From Pleurocapsa sp. MO_226.B13 (lineage in GTDB: Bacteria > Cyanobacteriota > Cyanobacteriia > Cyanobacteriales > Xenococcaceae): a DNA stretch of 26,340 bases. A program made the translations under genes and the position numbers. The DNA lies in NCBI GenBank assembly GCA_030064795.1, contig JASJEI010000260.1, positions 1-26,340 of the forward strand, written 5' to 3'. Position 1 is the stretch's first letter. Every line of letters starts with the position of its first letter. Under the pieces are notes generated by a model. It was not told where the DNA came from and ran no database searches. It saw only the letters and a list, made by a program, of their open reading frames with translations. Shown here one piece after another: positions 15,541 through 24,172 of this stretch.

Positions 15541-17049
15541 TTACTGATTCTTCATACTATTTATAGTCAGGGCATAATCTCGAATTGCCTGTGACGATCG
15601 GCACTGCTTGATGTGATTTAAAATCTCAACTAGCTCATCTATTTTCTGTCTTATTTTCGGTGATTTAAGGTCAGAATTATTAACTAGAATGGCGACAATC
15701 AAAGTCGAACCATTAAGTGTAGATAGATATCCAGACAGGGAACTTACTCCCGTTAGAGTTCCTGTCTTCCCCCAAAAACGTCCTTGAATATCGGGATTAT
15801 TAAAACGGTTCTGTAATGTTCCATTAATTCCAGAAATCGCTAAAGATTGTCGATACAATTTACTGTAGGGGTATGGCAACTCGGACATTAATTTAAGTGT
15901 TTTTACTAATGTCTGAGGACTGACTAAATTTTGTCGCGATAAACCAGAAGCATCAACTAAAACATATTCTTCTGGGTTAATACCTAGCCGATCTAAACTT
16001 CGATCGATTGCTTCAATGGTAGTATCGGTATTGAGTTTTTTAGCTAAAACTTTAGCAATTGCTTCCGCATATAAATTATTACTTTCTTGATTGATTTCTT
16101 GAATGATTTCTGCAATTGAGGGAGAAGAAATAGCCAGTAATCTCGTTTCTAATTCATCTTGTTGAGTTTCTCGAACGACGATTCCCCTAGTGACAGTAAT
16201 TTCCGCCTGAGCTAAATGTAACCGAAAAGATTCCAGAAAATAATTAGCAGGATCGACTACAGCTAAATCCCAAACATCTGGAGGTTCGTTTACGGCCAAC
16301 TCACCTCGGATCTGTAAAACTGGCTTGCCCAAATCTCCATCAATTTCGATGTTGTAAGCAATGTCTGCTGCTCCAGTTATCGCTTGATTGATTACTTGCC
16401 ATTGTCTGCCTCCAGTCGTATCGCTCCAATAAAACCGAACTGGCTTGCCGATTTGTTGCGGTAGTAAAGTTAGCGTTACCGTATTTTGATTGAGAATGGT
16501 ACTGTTTATTGCTGTGGCATAGTAACTATGGACATCTAACCATTCCCAAGTAGGATTGATTATCGGTGGTTCAAAATAACTATCATCAATTATTAACTTT
16601 TCGATCCGTTTAACTCCTAGAGCTTGCAACTGATGTACTATAGTTTTTAAGCTTTTACTAGATATACTGGGATCTCCTTGTCCTTTTAAGCGTAAAGAAG
16701 TTAAGTTAGGAGGATTTCCTACAGCAAAAAGTGGAGTTTCGATCCGATAATCTGCACCCAATTGCGACAGTACCGCAGCAGTAGTTAGCAGTTTGGCACT
16801 AGAAGCAGGGACAAAAAACTTATCTCCATTAAGGCTATATAAAGATTCCCCGTCAAGAGTTTGCACCTCAATACCCCAAAGCGATCGCGATAACTCAGGA
16901 CGATTGATAATTTCTTCAATAGCTGTAGGTAAGTCACTGGGACAAAGCTCAGACTCTTCTGCTGCCAAACTCCCTCGATAGAATGTCTGCATACAGAACA
17001 GCAAACCAAACCCGCCTAAGAAATTGAACCAACGCCTCATTAGTCTCAT
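15541..17049 (-). CDS. dacB: D-alanyl-D-alanine carboxypeptidase/endopeptidase, PBP4 (DacB, S13) family
   Basis: 502 residues, close to the usual family length. A signal peptide covers about 1-30. The three penicillin-binding motifs are present: SxxK as SSAK (Ser83, Lys86), SxN as SNN (322-324) and KTG (427-429, in GRFWGKTGTLTG). Between the first two motifs lies the long insertion typical of PBP4. The enzyme trims or cleaves peptide crosslinks of periplasmic peptidoglycan. It is monocistronic, with about 115 bases to the LCCL gene. The C-terminal tail after about 480 is variable. Confidence 0.93.
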   Translation of the reverse strand: MRLMRRWFNFLGGFGLLFCMQTFYRGSLAAEESELCPSDLPTAIEEIINRPELSRSLWGIEVQTLDGESLYSLNGDKFFVPASSAKLLTTAAVLSQLGADYRIETPLFAVGNPPNLTSLRLKGQGDPSISSKSLKTIVHQLQALGVKRIEKLIIDDSYFEPPIINPTWEWLDVHSYYATAINSTILNQNTVTLTLLPQQIGKPVRFYWSDTTGGRQWQVINQAITGAADIAYNIEIDGDLGKPVLQIRGELAVNEPPDVWDLAVVDPANYFLESFRLHLAQAEITVTRGIVVRETQQDELETRLLAISSPSIAEIIQEINQESNNLYAEAIAKVLAKKLNTDTTIEAIDRSLDRLGINPEEYVLVDASGLSRQNLVSPQTLVKTLKLMSELPYPYSKLYRQSLAISGINGTLQNRFNNPDIQGRFWGKTGTLTGVSSLSGYLSTLNGSTLIVAILVNNSDLKSPKIRQKIDELVEILNHIKQCRSSQAIRDYALTINSMKNQ

Positions 17050-17216
17050 CTTGGAAAATACACCCCAGTAAATTAAAGTCCCTATAGAACCAATTTGAAA
17101 TCTCTCAGATTGTCAAATAATTTAGTAATGCTTATCTCGATCGTCGCTCTAAAATAAAAATTCAATATTATATTGCCAACAGAATCAAGTCATAATTTAC
17201 TCATTATTCGTTCACG

Positions 17217-17738
17217 ATGATGATAATTAGAAAATTAATCAAGCATGATGCAGAACATTATAGAAATATTAGATTAGAAGCTTTATATAATAATCCAGAT
17301 TCTTTTGGCACAATGTATGATGAAGAAGCCATTGTGACGATAGATAAGTTTAGGGAGAGAATACCAGTAGATAATAATAACTTTATTTTAGGATGTTACA
17401 AAGATAAAAATCTAATTGGAATCGTTGCATTTCATCAAGAATCAAGAATAAAAGTCAGACATAAAGCATATATTCGTTCCATGTATGTTAAACCAGAATG
17501 GCGAAAAAAGGGTGTAGGTAAATTATTGCTAAATGAATTAATTGAAAGAGCCAAGGCTACTAAGGAGATAGAAATATTATTACTCGATCTGGTTACTAAT
17601 AATCTCCCAGCTAAAAAACTCTACTTATCGCTTGGGTTTCAGATATATGGAATAGAGAAAATGGCATATAAATTGAATCATCAATATTTCGATCTGGAAT
17701 ATATGTCTTTACGGATTAAATCTGAGAAAGTCCACTAG
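17217..17738 (+). CDS. GNAT-family N-acetyltransferase
   Basis: 173 residues with the acetyl-CoA binding motif A: MYVKPEWRKKGVGKLLLNEL (R/Q-x-x-G-x-G/A as RKKGVG, about residues 97-105), followed by LDLVTNNLPAKKLYLSLGF (motif B). The N-terminus IRKLIKHDAEHYRNIRLEAL fits the family. Substrate is unknown (protein, amine or antibiotic). Base composition is more AT-rich than its neighbours and codons are A/T-ending, compatible with horizontal acquisition. Two ATGs (17217, 17220) are possible starts. Confidence 0.88.
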   Translation: MMIIRKLIKHDAEHYRNIRLEALYNNPDSFGTMYDEEAIVTIDKFRERIPVDNNNFILGCYKDKNLIGIVAFHQESRIKVRHKAYIRSMYVKPEWRKKGVGKLLLNELIERAKATKEIEILLLDLVTNNLPAKKLYLSLGFQIYGIEKMAYKLNHQYFDLEYMSLRIKSEKVH

Positions 17739-17764
17739 CTTATGGTGATGGGATAATGAAATAT

Positions 17765-17784
17765 ATAGCAATACGTATTGCTAT
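17765..17784. repeat. Perfect 20-bp palindrome
   Basis: ATAGCAATACGTATTGCTAT is fully self-complementary with no loop. It directly abuts the MITE-like element that begins at 17785. It could be an operator-like site, the trace of an element end, or a terminator for the acetyltransferase gene, though no T-run follows. Confidence 0.8.
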
Positions 17785-17960
17785 ACTATAGTCATTCCAA
17801 TTAATTTCCTCATGGTAGCTTTGTATTAATAAATAGCTTGAATATTACTTGTTTATCCCCGAAGGGGGCTACTTGTTTATCCCGAGCTATGCGGGACAAG
17901 TCCCCGAAGGAGGCTACTTTTTTACAAAACCGACTGGTTACTATTTAGAATGACTATAGT
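17785..17960. mobile_element. 176-bp MITE-like element with CTATAG ends
   Basis: The ends are inverted repeats of 13 bases, ACTATAGTCATTC at 17785-17797 and its complement at 17948-17960. The TATAG end resembles that of the IS630 element in this window (TATAGCGTTTCTC), suggesting a TA-targeting IS630/Tc1-type parent. Inside are two related direct repeats (CTTGTTTATCCC, then CCCCGAAGG-GGCTAC) and no reading frame. It lies between the acetyltransferase and the DUF547 gene. Confidence 0.65.
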
Positions 17961-18003
17961 CGCGATCGCCAATTGATTTCAGTTACTGTTTTAAACAGCA
18001 AAA

Positions 18004-18867
18004 CTACTCACCTGGTTGAATATTTAGCGACCAATCATAATTGAGGTATTTCACCCGATAATCTCCTGCTTTTAGATATTCTGCATCTTCAGGACTGACA
18101 TAATTACTAATAAAATTAAGTACGGCTTTTTGTTTTTTATTTCCCGTAAAACCTTCATCTGTACCGTAGCTAGGAATCCAGTCTTGACCGTACCAATCAA
18201 AAATTTTAGAAATAGCCACAATCTGATTTTGACGGTCTATATTTAAACCCCGTTGAGGATCTGCTAACCAGGTAGTTACTTGGTCATCAAGCTGTGCGTC
18301 CAAATTATCTCCACGATAAGGTTCAGTGCGTAAAGGGGGACAACTGAGGGCTGCACAAACTACAGCTGCATGAAGCCGTGGTTCATCGTAATCTTTTCTG
18401 AGTGTACCGTGTTCGATACCATCAAGGGATTTATTCTGACCGATTACTTGATATTGCTCTTGCTTCCAAACTCGAGGAATATCGCGAATACTTTCTTTTA
18501 AAGGGTCTTGGTTAATAATTGCTGCCAAAGTATAGGAATTATAAGCATTCATCAAAAAAGCAATTTGTTCGTCTTCACTCCAACCAAAAAAAGTTTCGGG
18601 ATCGAGAGAGCCAAGACTATTATTAAATTTATCTAGAGCTTGTCGGTTAGACTGCAATTGTTGATAGGCAACTAATCCTCGATCGTTGACGTATTGAGCC
18701 AAAACCTGGGCATAGCTATCATAGCTTATTGCCTCACCAGGCGCAGCAACCTCTACCGCGCGATCGTCTGGTTCAATCTGGCTGAGTAAAGACTTTGGTT
18801 GAGAACAGCCAGCCAAAACAGCCACTGCAAATAAGAAAAAAAGCGATCGCTTAAAAACTAAAGACAT
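18004..18867 (-). CDS. DUF547-domain lipoprotein
   Basis: 287 residues. The N-terminus is a lipoprotein signal (FLFAVAVLAGC, Cys at about 21). The rest is a DUF547 domain: YDSYAQVLAQYVNDRGLVAY, then AFLMNAYNSYTLAAI, then RLHAAVVCAALSCPPLRTEP, and a C-terminal DWYGQDW and FISNYV. The conserved His and Cys residues (HAAVVCAALSCP) are intact. DUF547 proteins are envelope-associated; the activity is not established, though a cysteine-hydrolase-like fold has been suggested. It is transcribed alone; the upstream gene diverges. Confidence 0.87.
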   Translation of the reverse strand: MSLVFKRSLFFLFAVAVLAGCSQPKSLLSQIEPDDRAVEVAAPGEAISYDSYAQVLAQYVNDRGLVAYQQLQSNRQALDKFNNSLGSLDPETFFGWSEDEQIAFLMNAYNSYTLAAIINQDPLKESIRDIPRVWKQEQYQVIGQNKSLDGIEHGTLRKDYDEPRLHAAVVCAALSCPPLRTEPYRGDNLDAQLDDQVTTWLADPQRGLNIDRQNQIVAISKIFDWYGQDWIPSYGTDEGFTGNKKQKAVLNFISNYVSPEDAEYLKAGDYRVKYLNYDWSLNIQPGE

Positions 18868-19084
18868 AATTGTAAAAAATTCCTGACATTTAATTTAACT
18901 AATTAAATTCTGTTGGTTAATTATTAATCCAAGCTGAGACAGGGCTAAAAATAAAATCAAACAACGCTCAACTCCTTACGCTTCCGTGTCCAAAACCGAT
19001 CTAGTGACATGAGATATTTAATCCTAGATAATCTATGAAACCTACAACAGTTCTCTAAATTTCCCTTAATTATTAATTTTTTTC

Positions 19085-20083
19085 ATGCCATATCCTTCTA
19101 TAGAAAACCATCATCCTTCAAAGGTCGAGTCTCCGCAGCTAGACCTATCAGTAGTTGTGCCAATCTACAATGAAGCAGAAAGCGTCGAAACCTTAATTGG
19201 TGCGATCGCCGATGCAGTGACGCCAACTCAATTAAACTACGAAATTATCTGTGTCGATGATGGTTCGCAAGATGGTTCGACTCAAGTACTAACCGATTTA
19301 GCCAGAAGACGGATCGACCTTAAAGCAGTCATTTTACGTCGTAATTACGGACAAACGGCTGCAATGGCTGCGGGATTTGAACTGGCTGCGGGAAAAGTCA
19401 TTATTACTTTGGATGGGGATTTACAAAACGATCCTGCTGATATTCCAATGTTGCTGGCAAAGCTAGATGAAGGTTACGACTTAGTAAGTGGCTGGCGCGA
19501 ACATAGACAGGATGCAGCATTAACTCGGTTACTTCCTTCTAAGATCGCCAATATTATTATTGCTAGAGTTACGGGAGTTAAACTCCACGACTACGGTTGT
19601 TCCCTTAAAGCTTATCGTTCGGAATTGATTGCCGATATGAACCTTTACGGCGAACTACATCGTTTCTTACCCGCTTTAGCATATATCGAGGGGGCCAGAA
19701 TTGCCGAAGTACCAGTACGTCACCACGCCAGAAAATTTGGTCAAAGTAAATATGGTTTGGGTAGAACCATTCGAGTCGTCATGGACTTAATGACAGTTTT
19801 CTTCATGAAAAAATTTCTGACTCGTCCCATGCACGTCTTTGGTTTGGGGGGAGTAATTTCCCTGGCTGCGGGGGTAGCAATGGGATTGTATCTAACAATA
19901 ATCAAACTATTTTTCGCGCAGAATATCGGCGATCGCCCTTTGCTAATTTTGGCAGTCTTACTAATTTTGACTGGAGTGCAACTATTTTGTTTTGGTTTAG
20001 TAACCGAACTGCTGATGCGTACTTACCACGAATCACAAAGAAGACCTATTTATCGGATTAGAGATATTATTGGCAAACAGTAG
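19085..20083 (+). CDS. Family 2 glycosyltransferase, DPM1/GtrB-like, with two C-terminal membrane helices
   Basis: 332 residues. The GT2 fold begins at LSVVVPIYNEAESVETL (21-37), with VDDGSQDGS (58-65) and the catalytic DGD at 110-112 (TLDGDLQNDP), all as in polyprenyl-phosphate hexose synthases. Two membrane segments follow at about 252-277 and 283-312, the GtrB/DPM1 type III arrangement. It should transfer a sugar from a nucleotide donor to a polyprenyl phosphate at the cytoplasmic membrane, for later use in glycan or glycoconjugate modification; the sugar is unknown. Confidence 0.9.
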   Translation: MPYPSIENHHPSKVESPQLDLSVVVPIYNEAESVETLIGAIADAVTPTQLNYEIICVDDGSQDGSTQVLTDLARRRIDLKAVILRRNYGQTAAMAAGFELAAGKVIITLDGDLQNDPADIPMLLAKLDEGYDLVSGWREHRQDAALTRLLPSKIANIIIARVTGVKLHDYGCSLKAYRSELIADMNLYGELHRFLPALAYIEGARIAEVPVRHHARKFGQSKYGLGRTIRVVMDLMTVFFMKKFLTRPMHVFGLGGVISLAAGVAMGLYLTIIKLFFAQNIGDRPLLILAVLLILTGVQLFCFGLVTELLMRTYHESQRRPIYRIRDIIGKQ

Positions 20084-20115
20084 TTGTTATCAAGATAAAT
20101 ATCTATAACGCTTTG

Positions 20116-20164
20116 CAGCTAAAAGAAATTTTAACGGTGGCTTCCAAGTTTGAACTTTTAGCTG
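20116..20164 (+). other. Hairpin downstream of the glycosyltransferase gene
   Basis: Arms CAGCTAAAAG (20116-20125) and CTTTTAGCTG (20155-20164) are exactly complementary, with a loop of about 29 bases and no strong T-run after it. It may end the glycosyltransferase transcript or be a leader structure of the next gene. The remaining intergenic DNA up to 20329 shows nothing further. Confidence 0.45.
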
Positions 20165-20359
20165 TAAAATTATATACCTAAGTAAATTTACTGAAGTGTT
20201 AAACAATAACTTTATACAAGCTACTTTTTTCTTGAAGATTAAGTAAATCCTCCAAGCAGCTATCGCTTTGTAAGTAATTATTCTGATATTGTTTGGGAAA
20301 TCAAATTAAGAACAAGCAGGTATATACGAGTGTATCTATTAAATAATTACTACAATCTT

Positions 20360-21082
20360 ATGGAGAACGAGAAAAAAAAAATACTTATAGTAGATGACGA
20401 TTTAGCATTACAACATTTAATCGACAGATTTCTTACTTATAACAATTACATTACCGAAATCGCGCCTAACTGTGCGACTGCCAGACAAAAGTTTAAAAGT
20501 TTTCAGCCAGACTTAGTTATTCTAGATATAAATCTCCCTGACGATACGGGTTTGAGTCTTTGTCAAGAACTGCGTCAAACCAATGTGATGATTATGATCC
20601 TCAGTTCTATGACCGACAGCAGTTACGTCCTGGATGCATTTGCCAGAGGTGCTGATGACTATATTACTAAACCATTCGATCTCCAAATTCTCAAAGCAAG
20701 AGTTAAAGCTTTATTCAGAAGAGGTAGCCTTTCTACTACTCCTTCAAGTCCCAATAATTCTATTATTTTAGATAATCTCAAAATAAATTTTTATCGTCGT
20801 GAAGTTATTCTCAACAATCGCAGTATTCCTCTGACAGCTTTGGAATTCGATCTACTATATTTTCTGGCAAATAATCCCAACCGTGTCTGGGATAGAGCAG
20901 AACTAATCTCCGCAATTTGGAATAAAGAAGACTACGACGGAGACGATCGCAAAGTAGATATTCATATTGGTCGTATCCGCAAGAAAATTGGCGATGTTGG
21001 TGGTGATTTTATCAAAACTGTTTGGGGTAGAGGCTATATGTTTGAGTTATCTAGTTCCGATACAGTAAAATTGGCAGACTGA
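20360..21082 (+). CDS. OmpR/PhoB-family response regulator
   Basis: 240 residues from the ATG at 20360; a GTG at 20330 in frame would add ten residues (MYLLNNYYNL) that look non-native. Receiver domain 6-125: acidic pocket VDDD (11-14), phospho-acceptor Asp56 (LVILDINLP), Ser/Thr in MILSSMTD and Lys in YITKPFD. A winged-helix DNA-binding domain (Trans_reg_C) follows at about 140-235, with [17 protein letters not shown], then [13 protein letters not shown] and the tail [10 protein letters not shown]. No kinase gene adjoins, so it is an orphan regulator. Its regulon cannot be read from the sequence. Confidence 0.92.
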   Translation: MENEKKKILIVDDDLALQHLIDRFLTYNNYITEIAPNCATARQKFKSFQPDLVILDINLPDDTGLSLCQELRQTNVMIMILSSMTDSSYVLDAFARGADDYITKPFDLQILKARVKALFRRGSLSTTPSSPNNSIILDNLKINFYRREVILNNRSIPLTALEFDLLYFLANNPNRVWDRAELISAIWNKEDYDGDDRKVDIHIGRIRKKIGDVGGDFIKTVWGRGYMFELSSSDTVKLAD

Positions 21083-21110
21083 ACTAAAAACCGAATCTAT
21101 ACGAGCGATC

Positions 21111-22202
21111 ATGTTAAGAGCAGGAATTGTCGGATTACCTAATGTGGGTAAATCTACTATGTTTAACGCCTTGGTAGCCAATGCCAAGGCCGATGCAGCT
21201 AATTTCCCTTTTTGTACCATCGAACCCAATGTCGGAGTAGTATCTGTACCAGACGCTCGCCTGGAGGTACTCTCCAAGCTGTCTGACTCGCAAAAAATTG
21301 TCCCTACTAGGATTGAATTTGTCGATATTGCGGGGTTGGTTAAGGGTGCTAGCAAGGGAGAAGGATTAGGTAATCAATTTCTCGCTAATATCCGCGAAGT
21401 TGATGCTATCGTTCACATGGTTCGTTGTTTTGATAATGACGATATCATTCATGTAGCAGGATCTGTCGATCCAGTTAGAGATATCGAGGTCATTAACTTG
21501 GAGTTGATTTTGGCAGATTTAGCTCAGGTAGAAAGACGCATTGCCAGAGTTAGTAAACAGGCAAAAAATGATAAAAATGCCCGCACAGAAGTCGAAATTT
21601 TAGAGAAGATTAGTACAGTTCTCAATGATGGGAAATCTGTCCGTAGCATGAATTTATCTGAAGATGAACTGCTAATAATTAAACCCCTAGGACTATTAAC
21701 TAATAAGCCCATAATTTATGCTACCAATGTTTCTGAAGATGATTTAGCAACTGGTAACGAATGGGTAGAAGAAGTCCGTAAGTTTGCTAGTGACGAAGAT
21801 GCCAAAGTAGTAGTCGTTTCAGCTCAGGTAGAATCAGAATTAATCGAACTATCAGAAGCGGAAACTCAAGATTTTCTGGAAGCTTTGGGGGTAGAAGAAG
21901 GAGGTTTGAAATCTTTAATTAAAGCTACCTACGAACTTTTGGGACTGCGTACCTACCTGACTACAGGAGAAACCGAAACCAGAGCCTGGACAATTGTTGC
22001 TGGGACAAAAGCACCCCAAGCAGCAGCAGTAATTCATACAGATTTTGAAAAGAAATTCATCAAAGCGGAAACTATTAGCTATCAAGATTTGGTCGCCACA
22101 GGTTCTAAAACCGCAGCCAGAGAAAAAGGTTTATTGCGCTTAGAAGGCAAAGATTATGTCGTTCGAGAAGGTGATGTAATTGAATTTCGGATCGGTGGCT
22201 AA
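21111..22202 (+). CDS. ychF: Redox-regulated ATPase/GTPase YchF (Obg family, OLA1-like)
   Basis: 363 residues, the standard length. G1 GLPNVGKST at residues 7-15, then [13 protein letters not shown]3 [20 protein letters not shown]; a NVSEDD motif in the region that gives ATP preference; and a C-terminal TGS-like domain ([14 protein letters not shown], ending VIEFRIGG). YchF proteins bind ribosomes and hydrolyse ATP, with roles in translation and oxidative stress. It begins 28 bases after the response regulator in the same direction, so it could be co-transcribed, and a strong hairpin follows it. Confidence 0.97.
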   Translation: MLRAGIVGLPNVGKSTMFNALVANAKADAANFPFCTIEPNVGVVSVPDARLEVLSKLSDSQKIVPTRIEFVDIAGLVKGASKGEGLGNQFLANIREVDAIVHMVRCFDNDDIIHVAGSVDPVRDIEVINLELILADLAQVERRIARVSKQAKNDKNARTEVEILEKISTVLNDGKSVRSMNLSEDELLIIKPLGLLTNKPIIYATNVSEDDLATGNEWVEEVRKFASDEDAKVVVVSAQVESELIELSEAETQDFLEALGVEEGGLKSLIKATYELLGLRTYLTTGETETRAWTIVAGTKAPQAAAVIHTDFEKKFIKAETISYQDLVATGSKTAAREKGLLRLEGKDYVVREGDVIEFRIGG

Positions 22203-22227
22203 ATCATTGAACTGGCGAGCAATATAT

Positions 22228-22264
22228 AGCGATCTCTAGTAACAAAGCTAGAGATCGCTTTTAG
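22228..22264 (+). terminator. Terminator hairpin after ychF
   Basis: A perfect 12-bp stem, AGCGATCTCTAG (22228-22239) with CTAGAGATCGCT (22248-22259), loop of 8 bases, followed by TTTTA. It lies 26 bases after the ychF stop, a convincing intrinsic terminator, although the T-run is short. Confidence 0.8.
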
Positions 22265-22332
22265 TGGATCGAGGTATTCATGACCAACAAGTTGGTTTTT
22301 ATTAGTGAATACTCAATGGTAGTGTAATTACC

Positions 22333-22368
22333 ACCAAGTTCCTAGGTCGATCCTGGATCGAACTTGGT
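22333..22368 (+). promoter_or_regulatory. Hairpin upstream of ftsY
   Basis: Arms ACCAAGTTC (22333-22341) and GAACTTGGT (22360-22368) pair perfectly around an 18-base loop that is itself partly self-complementary (CTAGGTCGATCCTGGATC). It sits 47 bases before the ftsY ATG with no T-run, so it is more likely a 5' untranslated structure or operator than a terminator. Just upstream another small inverted repeat (ACCAACAAGTTGGT) occurs at about 22281-22294. Confidence 0.4.
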
Positions 22369-22415
22369 ATCATCTATAAAATTAATAAAAATAAGCTTTA
22401 TCTTCTTCTCACACA

Positions 22416-23906
22416 ATGTTTAATTGGTTTCGCCGTAACGAAAAAGCAACGCAAACACAACCAGAAACAAGTCCCCCCGAAACACAACCAGAAGTATCTA
22501 CAGAATCAACGGCAGAATCTGAAACAGAAGTAGCCGAACCAGATTACCTGGCTTATGCTAAAGCTGCCTACAAAAATATTCAGCAACGAAAAGCAGCAGC
22601 AACTCAGTCAGCAGTAGATTCAGACAAAGAAAAAACTGAATCAGAGAAAATAGATGTCCAAGAAGCAACTGAAACAACTGTAACCGAGACTCCAGAGTCA
22701 GAGGAGTCAGAAACTATTGTTTCAGATAACGAGCCAGCAGTAGCAACCGAAACCGTTGAGACTGACACCGAAGATGAAAAACCAGAACTAGAAGCAACAA
22801 CAGCAGCCAATGTTCCTGCTTGGATGCAAAAATCTCAAGGGTTAGAAAAACTTAAAGAAACAGCGATCGAAACTCCTGTAGCAGAGGAAGAGGAAGTAGA
22901 ATTAGATGAAGATTTTGTTTGGTCGTCTCAAGTATTAGCTCGTAGCGGTAGAACAGCAGAAGATGTTTCTGAAGAAGAAATTAGCTGGCTAACTAAGTTG
23001 CGTCAGGGTTTAGGTAAAACCCGAATTGGTTTAGTCAATCAATTAAAATCGATTGTAGGCAAAGGCCCTCTCAATGATGATGCAGTAATGGAAATTGAAA
23101 GTCTATTACTCCAGGCAGATGTGGGAATTGAAGCCACAGACTATATCATTGAAACTCTACAAACCAAACTAAAACAAGAAGCTTTACCACCAGAACAGGC
23201 GATCGCTTATTTAAAAACTATTCTGCAAGATATCCTCGATAAACCCCTAGCAGGCAAACAAGACGATGCTTTTGTCCCCGAACAAGGGGAGTTTAATATC
23301 TGGTTGTTGACAGGGGTAAATGGTGCGGGTAAGACTACTACTATTGGTAAGCTGGCAAATCTCGGTCAGAAATCAGGCTATAGCTGTATGATTGCTGCTG
23401 CTGATACCTTCCGTGCTGCTGCGGTAGAACAGGTAAAAGTCTGGGGTGAACGTGCCAATACCCCCGTTATCGCTAACCCAGGCAAAAATACCGACCCCGC
23501 TGCGGTTGTCTACGATGCGATCGCAGCAGCCCAAGCTAAAAATACCGAACTATTATTAGTAGATACCGCAGGAAGATTACAGAATAAGCAAAACTTAATG
23601 GCAGAATTAGCTAAAATTCGTCGTATTATCGACAAAAAAGCTGCCAATGCCAAAGTAGAATCTTTGTTGGTTTTAGACGCAACTTTAGGACAAAACGGTT
23701 TACGCCAAGCACAGGTATTTTCTGAAGCGGCCAACTTGAGTGGTGTAGTATTAACCAAATTAGATGGTAGTGCCAAAGGTGGTGTCGCTTTGGCAGTAAC
23801 TCAGCAGCTAAATTTACCAATTCGTTTTGTTGGTGCTGGAGAAGGAATTGAAGATTTACGACCTTTTTCAAGTTATGAATTTGTCGAAGCTTTACTCAAC
23901 GGTTAA
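22416..23906 (+). CDS. ftsY: Signal recognition particle receptor FtsY
   Basis: 496 residues: a long acidic Glu/Thr/Ser-rich N-terminal region (about 1-180, of the low-complexity type used for membrane contact) and the conserved NG domain. The GTPase motifs are G1 GVNGAGKTTTIGKLA, DTFRAAAVEQ, G3 DTAGR, G4 TKLDGSAKGG and the terminal GAGEGIEDL-PF. FtsY docks the SRP-ribosome complex at the membrane for co-translational insertion of membrane proteins. The acidic region is richer in repeats than typical and is probably fast-evolving. No frame problem is visible. Confidence 0.97.
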   Translation: MFNWFRRNEKATQTQPETSPPETQPEVSTESTAESETEVAEPDYLAYAKAAYKNIQQRKAAATQSAVDSDKEKTESEKIDVQEATETTVTETPESEESETIVSDNEPAVATETVETDTEDEKPELEATTAANVPAWMQKSQGLEKLKETAIETPVAEEEEVELDEDFVWSSQVLARSGRTAEDVSEEEISWLTKLRQGLGKTRIGLVNQLKSIVGKGPLNDDAVMEIESLLLQADVGIEATDYIIETLQTKLKQEALPPEQAIAYLKTILQDILDKPLAGKQDDAFVPEQGEFNIWLLTGVNGAGKTTTIGKLANLGQKSGYSCMIAAADTFRAAAVEQVKVWGERANTPVIANPGKNTDPAAVVYDAIAAAQAKNTELLLVDTAGRLQNKQNLMAELAKIRRIIDKKAANAKVESLLVLDATLGQNGLRQAQVFSEAANLSGVVLTKLDGSAKGGVALAVTQQLNLPIRFVGAGEGIEDLRPFSSYEFVEALLNG

Positions 23907-24172
23907 ATTAAATACATAAAATTAAATTGCTTGCCTTGATTTAAATCAACATTATTTTTAGTTGATATTATATTCTTGGCGGATTAGCTATTTCGAGTTA
24001 TCATAAATCAACCAATATTCAAGTAAATAAAATATTACTGCTGTCTTGATTAATTAGATTCTAGAGTAGCTGTCAATTAGACAAGTCTGAAGATTATTTT
24101 GATACTATCTAGAGAAATATTTTATTATCACTGTACTTTGAATTTATTTTTGACTGATGAATTGAAAAACTA

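Noticed and set aside
13175..17049. Dynamin-like GTPase, LCCL protein and PBP4 as a single new envelope system
   Set aside because: The GTPase is on the opposite strand and converges with the others, and the LCCL and PBP4 genes are separated by about 115 bases. Nothing beyond proximity links them.
22604..22810. Minus-strand Ser/Val-rich protein
   Set aside because: Antisense of the low-complexity acidic region of ftsY.
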